From: Phoronis australis
Lineage: Eukaryota > Phoronida > Phoronidae
Direction: 5' to 3'
DNA: 64,000 bases
NCBI GenBank assembly: GCA_002633005.1
Contig: NMRA01000571.1
Span: forward strand, 614-64,613
Made by a program: the position numbers and the translations under genes. The notes under the pieces are model-generated. The model was not told the origin of the DNA. It did not search any database and saw only the letters and a list, made by a program, of their open reading frames with translations. This document shows, in pieces, positions 62,201-64,000 of the stretch (the stretch's first letter is position 1; every line of letters starts with the position of its first letter).

Positions 62201-63164
62201 TTCCTTGTTACTGACGTATAAGTCAAATAACAAATGATGGTGCTGGAAATTAAATGCTTATCACGTCAATAACCGTCCTTCAAAAATCACGCGTAACAAA
62301 ATGCAATTTCATGATGAACAACAAATATCAGATGGGATGAGTGCTTTTTGTCTCACGGGATGTTTTTTGTCACAAGGGACGTGTTTTTGTCACCTGGGAC
62401 GTGCATTTTTGAAAGCTATCTACAGTTAATTAAAACAATTATTTTGGGAAATTTTACATTGAAATGAGATCACAATTACAAATTCTATCGAGTGCACGCG
62501 CTTTTCAAAGAACTGGCTAAAATTTTTTTTGAGACTTGAAAAATGCTTTAACGGTAAAAATTCATATTTATCCATACACCATTCCACAAATATTAACATG
62601 TTATTTGCAAACTAAAAAGACAGTGGAATAATACACATTTAGGTTTGTCATATCAAATTTAATAACTGGGTGTTCGCAACATGGCGACAAGTTGACTCAA
62701 TGCACTTAAAGTCTTCTATTATTGTGACCTTTGCACTCAAAATTCCAACATTTTTATGAGAATTAATAAATCACTATAATCTAAATATTAATTTTCATCA
62801 TAGTTAGAACACAAGTGGTGAAAATCAAAAGCAAGTGTACAGTGAACATTATACACCAGTGGTGCATAAGTGCTTTAAATAATAGAAGACAAACCCTAAA
62901 AATGGCATGAAAAGCACTGTCAGTAAATTATAGATAAACTGAATTCAAAGAGATGTTCAGTTCTAGAGAAAAAAACAAAGTTACCCTCTTGCTTCTATGC
63001 CCGCTCGCGCTTACCGGAGTACTGTGTCTTTACGTCACAGGGTTTGCACTTGCCGGCTCCCCCAGGTGAATACGTGTTTTTGGGACAGTCCTGGCAGTCA
63101 GCTGAGCCCTCGCTACTGTATGTGCCTGGCAGACATTTGGTGCACTCGGATGTGAAGGCAACAC
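44239..63164 (-). CDS. ELAPOR: ELAPOR1/2-like (KIAA1324-type) receptor, 3' part of gene, 16 exons
   Basis: Sixteen exons joined by GT-AG sites in consistent phase give 761 residues (numbered here from the first complete codon in the window). They follow the vertebrate ELAPOR1/ELAPOR2 order: cysteine-rich GCC2/GCC3-like modules (1-60, 100-150), a beta-rich segment with GDHI-like and ARITFVFE motifs (175-290), a further Cys-rich module (330-400), an MRH-type region (about 395-545), a C-x-x-C-rich juxtamembrane module (544-640), one membrane helix (about 655-676), and a cytoplasmic tail with LEYKYMKLV and acidic stretches. Vertebrate proteins are about 1,000 residues, so roughly the N-terminal quarter lies beyond 64,000. 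Family members are type I membrane proteins of the late secretory/endosomal system, linked to autophagy and granule maturation; the role here is inferred from homology. Alternative exons are described separately. Confidence 0.92.
44296..45048 (-). other. Intron before terminal exon
   Basis: No repeat or exon recognised. Confidence 0.6.
45049..45226 (-). CDS. ELAPOR: ELAPOR-type exon 14: cytoplasmic tail
   Basis: Encodes LEYKYMKLVAGG, an acidic stretch CIDSEDEENDHFDAVEF and GGLLGKIKSMTGSK. LEYKY.KLV and LFGKIKS.T are conserved in the family. YKYM fits a YxxΦ sorting signal. Acceptor TTCCAG|AT, donor AAG|GTAGGC. Confidence 0.93.
45567..45746 (-). CDS. ELAPOR: ELAPOR-type exon 13: juxtamembrane and transmembrane helix
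   Basis: Encodes a short Cys-containing stalk, then the hydrophobic segment IIIGLIVGGVVLLGAVCLIS (residues about 655-674) followed by CYCWKKNRK, a basic stop-transfer sequence matching CYFWKKNQK in vertebrates. Acceptor CGTTGCAG|CT, donor AA|GTAAGT. Confidence 0.94.
45855..46075. repeat. Dispersed ATTTCGGACAAAA repeat, copy 2 (intron 12-13)
   Basis: Begins ACTAATTTCGGACAAAAATA and ends CTTATCGGCCATATTGTGTCCC. An inverted fragment of the end (GGGACACAATATGGCTGACA) is at 54,938-54,957. No coding capacity. Confidence 0.6.
46749..46991 (-). CDS. ELAPOR: ELAPOR-type exon 12 of window: C-x-x-C-rich module
   Basis: Encodes LACPNGRSTVVTLQCDP, PDGTCDGCTFHILWRTRWAC and ADYREVKGECIKGLQKITYI. C..GRST...RC, C.DGTCDGC.FHFLW...ACP.C...DY and G.QK.TY are diagnostic. 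Acceptor ATTACAG|TC, donor GT|GTAAGT. Confidence 0.95.
47411..47675. repeat. 104/105-bp tandem minisatellite (about 2.5 units)
   Basis: Units start with CACTGCC at 47,411, 47,515 and 47,620. Each holds GTTGTGTGCGAAGATGTC and CAACCCTTAACCCTT followed by AAACTCCGCCCACAT. The CCCTTAACCCTT string is part of the unit, not a telomere. Confidence 0.85.
47798..47917 (-). CDS. ELAPOR: ELAPOR-type exon 11 of window
   Basis: Encodes LGDTLTQISMDKNLTATIKE and DDDIFIHFVYNSI, aligning with SLADRL.GVTTDMTL.GI.......PDVIFFYRSN. Potential N-glycosylation at N-L-T. Acceptor TTCTAG|CC, donor AG|GTGAGG. Confidence 0.92.
47918..48853 (-). other. Intron 10-11, nothing recognised
   Basis: Only short frames on either strand and no clear repeat. 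Confidence 0.5.
48854..48954 (-). CDS. ELAPOR: ELAPOR-type exon 10 of window
   Basis: Encodes SWDMDNVVEAMVCRSTVIPP and KTAGGKTLSAQPV, matching the YVCQA.IIPPE..G.....SSQPV block of the MRH region. Acceptor TATTACAG|TC, donor AG|GTAATA. Confidence 0.92.
49396..49610. repeat. Dispersed ATTTCGGACAAAA repeat, copy 3 (intron 9'-10)
   Basis: CACCAATTTCCGACAACA, GGGCCTCTTACACTGCTGT and CTTTTCAAAATATT line up in order with copies 1 and 2. Confidence 0.55.
49747..49867 (-). CDS. ELAPOR: ELAPOR-type exon 9': alternative MRH segment
   Basis: 40 codons between acceptor GTTCTCAG|T and donor ATG|GTAAGA, starting in phase 2 (completing the Gly left by exon 8) and ending in phase 0, exactly as exon 9a. It encodes QYAHVINLMVCSSQG and VRCVHNLTKM. 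The pattern Y-x-H-x3-L-x2-C-x(9)-C-x2-N-[IL]-T is shared with 9a, so it is a diverged duplicate of that exon. Splicing 9a or 9b to 9' would put TGA at the fifth codon, so only 8-9'-10 is productive. Confidence 0.75.
49868..51644 (-). other. Intron between microexon 9b and alternative exon 9'
   Basis: No further exon duplicate was found by eye. The longest plus-strand frame is 119 codons (50,288-50,647) without motifs. Confidence 0.5.
51645..51668 (-). CDS. ELAPOR: ELAPOR-type exon 9b: 24-nt microexon
   Basis: Encodes GVIDGESE between acceptor TTAACAG|GG and donor GAG|GTAGTT. Vertebrate proteins have RIPEGESG at this point, so the microexon restores an otherwise missing conserved stretch. It is in frame after 9a and before exon 10. 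It can be skipped without frameshift. Confidence 0.75.
51669..52602 (-). other. Intron between exon 9a and microexon; antisense ORF inside
   Basis: A 154-codon plus-strand frame (51,757-52,221) is the longest non-transposon, non-exon frame in the window. It has no signal peptide, domain or promoter I can recognise. Confidence 0.4.
52603..52741 (-). CDS. ELAPOR: ELAPOR-type exon 9a: MRH segment, standard version
   Basis: 46 codons including GGFLFTSSGTQYLHNFQLLL, C, and TCQNNITLQQME. This is the counterpart of the vertebrate FTS.GL.YFH.F.LSLC...C.DN.TDL segment. Acceptor CCCCACAG|A, donor GAG|GTAGTT. It starts in phase 2 and ends in phase 0. An alternative exon of the same type lies at 49,747-49,867. 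Confidence 0.92.
52742..54035 (-). other. Intron 8-9a
   Basis: Contains a tRNA B-box-like GGGTTCAAATCCCA (minus strand, about 53,736-53,749) that may mark a decayed SINE. Nothing else recognised. Confidence 0.45.
54036..54254 (-). CDS. ELAPOR: ELAPOR-type exon 8 of window, entry to MRH region
   Basis: Encodes CVPCPDGQYISSESMSCVQC, PPNTVINSNHAFGRESCQPC and CYSDCLYTGADGKQFNFTSL. It matches the C..CP.GYYI......C..CP.NT.......G...C.PCG.G.K.....CY.DC block. Ends with two nucleotides (GG), which both alternative downstream exons complete to Gly. Acceptor CTCCACAG|T, donor GG|GTAAGA. Confidence 0.94.
54679..54879 (-). CDS. ELAPOR: ELAPOR-type exon 7 of window
   Basis: Encodes VSFSWAFQKTTFDSAF, DVARIYSINITNTLTGGAAE and a C-x-x-C start. 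SF.WAFQ.TTF and DVA.IYSIN.TN are strong family signatures. N-I-T is a potential glycosylation site. Acceptor ATTCTCAG|AG, donor GG|GTGAGT. Confidence 0.95.
55008..55120. repeat. Intronic repeat pair, member 1
   Basis: ATGCAAACATTAAGCAACCC followed by TGCCAGCCTTATAAACAGGC and a shared ATACTGA.AAGGATT. The second member is at 55,858-55,985 in the same orientation. Confidence 0.85.
55359..55426 (-). CDS. ELAPOR: ELAPOR-type exon 6 of window (short)
   Basis: A 68-nt exon encoding ESRSMGASVIKAWQGKRSKQ then QYT, matching NSRTNTPVE.W.GSKGKQ.YT of the family. Acceptor GTTGCAG|GA, donor AC|GTGAGT. Separated from the previous exon by an intron of about 3.3 kb. Confidence 0.9.
55858..55985. repeat. Intronic repeat pair, member 2
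   Basis: Same order of motifs as 55,008-55,120 (TACATCC, ATGCAAACATTAAGCAACCC, TTATAAAC, ATACTGAGAAGGATT). Diverged, with small indels. Confidence 0.85.
55986..58777 (-). other. Rest of large intron 5-6
   Basis: No exon or known element recognised. Short frames only. Confidence 0.5.
58778..59013 (-). CDS. ELAPOR: ELAPOR-type exon 5 of window
   Basis: Encodes GWQPANDHIHTGVGHADDAY, VDGFQGREG and VEIARITFVFELDCAENADD to YFMQ. It aligns with the GWE.AGDHI...GA.D.....L....GF and ARITFVFE..C...CELYFM blocks. Acceptor TTCTAG|AC, donor CAG|GTTGGT (a weaker donor than the others). Confidence 0.93.
59720..59833 (-). CDS. ELAPOR: ELAPOR-type exon 4 of window
   Basis: Encodes REACQPCPVNSAPKTG, YKWWNTMPPNMTASC and ISTD. 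YKWWNT.P.NM is diagnostic. N-M-T is a potential N-glycosylation site. Acceptor TTTCAG|GG, donor ATG|GTGAGT. Confidence 0.95.
60479..60647 (-). CDS. ELAPOR: ELAPOR-type exon 3 of window
   Basis: Encodes TQKMYKWAEHKLC, KLPASGVKEECPPCNPGMHY and a C-x-x-C end. The MYKWA..K.C, KLPASGV and CPPCNPG strings are hallmarks of the family. Acceptor CTCCACAG|AC, donor ATG|GTAAGG. Confidence 0.95.
60648..62043 (-). other. Intron 2-3, nothing recognised
   Basis: AT-rich, without notable frames. Confidence 0.5.
62044..62132 (-). CDS. ELAPOR: ELAPOR-type exon 2 of window
   Basis: Encodes SECTDRPACTSNDYFGYLTA then CDENNQ, matching the RPACT..DYF...TACD block of ELAPOR proteins. Acceptor TTATTAG|GC, donor CAG|GTATGG. 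Ends in complete codon. Confidence 0.9.
62343..62408. repeat. Short degenerate tandem repeat
   Basis: Three imperfect copies of TTTTTGTCACnnGGGACGTG in intron 1-2. Confidence 0.7.
63015..63164 (-). CDS. ELAPOR: ELAPOR-type exon 1 of window: Cys-rich GCC-like module
   Basis: Acceptor TTTACAG|GT and donor CG|GTAAGC. Encodes VAFTSECTKCLPGTYSSEG and a second C-x-x-C..TYSPGG unit, matching the EC..C.PGTY...C..CP.N.YS pattern of the family. It begins with two nucleotides of a split Gly codon, so an upstream exon must exist outside the window. Confidence 0.92.
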
Positions 63165-64000
63165 CTGTAAACACAGAAGGTGGTAGTTCATTTTCATCAA
63201 CTTTGTGAAAGCATTTGACAAGATTACGGTTGAATTGCACTATAGTGATAGCCACATTGCTATGGACGACCACACAGGTATCGATGTTTAAAATGACTAT
63301 AGGCCATTCATTTACTTGAATAAGTTGAGTTCGACTTTAAGCAACAACAATTTCTCAGTTCTTTCCATTATGCTCAGAAATCACTTTTGATTTGAGAAGG
63401 GCATTAAGTACATCAATAATCTTGAAAAGCAGGTGAATTGGGACTTCATAGTTGAATGCCAACTGCTATAACCACTGGGCCATCACACAGTTTCAAAGTT
63501 CAAATCAACGGACGATATGACCTGGAATTTCCCATCGTGGCAGGCGGAACTCGCCGTCATGATGACTAAGTGGAAGCAAAGCTCACCATATGATAAGTTT
63601 GAATGGTGAATCAAGGGGGGGGGGGCGCCACGACTTGTGGGGAAACCAGATTTTGTCCGATTACCACACTACTGTACTCACCCAAGGTTGCCAAGTTGGA
63701 GTGCAGTAAAATCTTTTTGATTTAGGAGACAATATGGCGGACAGGTAAAATTTTGTTTTCTGATTGTTTTCATGAAAGATATGCAGCACAGCGTTACTGC
63801 ATTACCATGACCAAATTCGGTATGTTAGGTACATCAGAAAATATTTTGAAAAAAGTCTGGGTAATTATTTTCAGCCAAAATTGGCGAGACTTTACGGCGC
63901 TAAAAAAACACGGGCAGGCGTTCAGTCGAGCATGGGTGATTGGAAAACTTTTGGAAAGTCAGGGGTGGACTCGCACACAAATAGTCACCCTAATCCCTCG
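63165..64000 (-). other. Intron upstream of first exon in window
   Basis: Holds an A-box-like TGGCCCAGTGGTTATAGC (minus strand, about 63,462-63,479) that may be a SINE trace, a poly-G run (about 63,616-63,627) and a fragment of the dispersed repeat end (GACAATATGGCGGACAGG at 63,728). Confidence 0.5.

Noticed and set aside
63440-63500. Second tRNA-like stretch (GGCCCAGTGGTTATAGC)
   Set aside because: A plausible A box but no B box at the expected distance; at most a decayed SINE.
1-64000. CRISPR arrays, operons, bacterial-type systems
   Set aside because: Introns, LINEs and simple repeats show animal nuclear DNA; no direct-repeat/spacer arrays or bacterial gene organisation were seen.

Overview
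The window is animal nuclear DNA. It has split genes with GT-AG introns, many retroelement and MITE-like remnants, simple repeats and assembly Ns. The one clearly recognisable gene is an ELAPOR1/ELAPOR2 (KIAA1324-type) receptor. Together with GIY-YIG Penelope-like, CR1/Jockey-like and hAT remnants, this suits a marine invertebrate, perhaps a non-vertebrate deuterostome such as a hemichordate or lancelet. The species cannot be fixed from the sequence, and all assignments rest on reading the sequence without database searches.

Layout. 1-4,859: simple repeat and mostly featureless sequence, with two weak exon candidates. 4,860-15,565 and about 20,565-33,846: two copies (A and B) of one diverged segmental duplication in direct orientation. 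Each carries a small gene for a secreted, repeat-containing, amidated-peptide (neuropeptide-like) precursor at 11,567 and 29,823, with a conserved TATA/initiator core promoter. Insertions present in only one copy postdate the duplication: a Penelope-like element in A; a CR1/Jockey-like LINE, a MITE and a Gag-bearing LTR-retrotransposon fragment in B. A LINE remnant found in both predates it. 15,566-20,560: spacer with palindromic MITE-like elements and a tRNA-like sequence. 33,847-44,238: repeats, a 461-bp tandem duplication, one orphan exon-like ORF and a long gene-poor stretch that may include the 3' UTR of the next gene.

44,239-63,164 (minus strand): the 3' part of the ELAPOR-type gene. 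I traced 16 consecutive exons by splice sites, reading phase and family resemblance. They encode 761 residues of cysteine-rich ectodomain, MRH-type domain, one membrane segment and a cytoplasmic tail ending at a stop codon. The 5' exons lie beyond 64,000. The intron between the 24-nt microexon and the next constitutive exon holds a second version of the MRH exon (49,747-49,867). It has the same phases as the standard exon (52,603-52,741), and joining the two gives an immediate stop, so they look mutually exclusive.

The two most interesting items are the duplicated peptide-precursor genes, whose cleavage and amidation sites have decayed differently, and the apparent mutually exclusive exon pair plus microexon of the ELAPOR-type gene.
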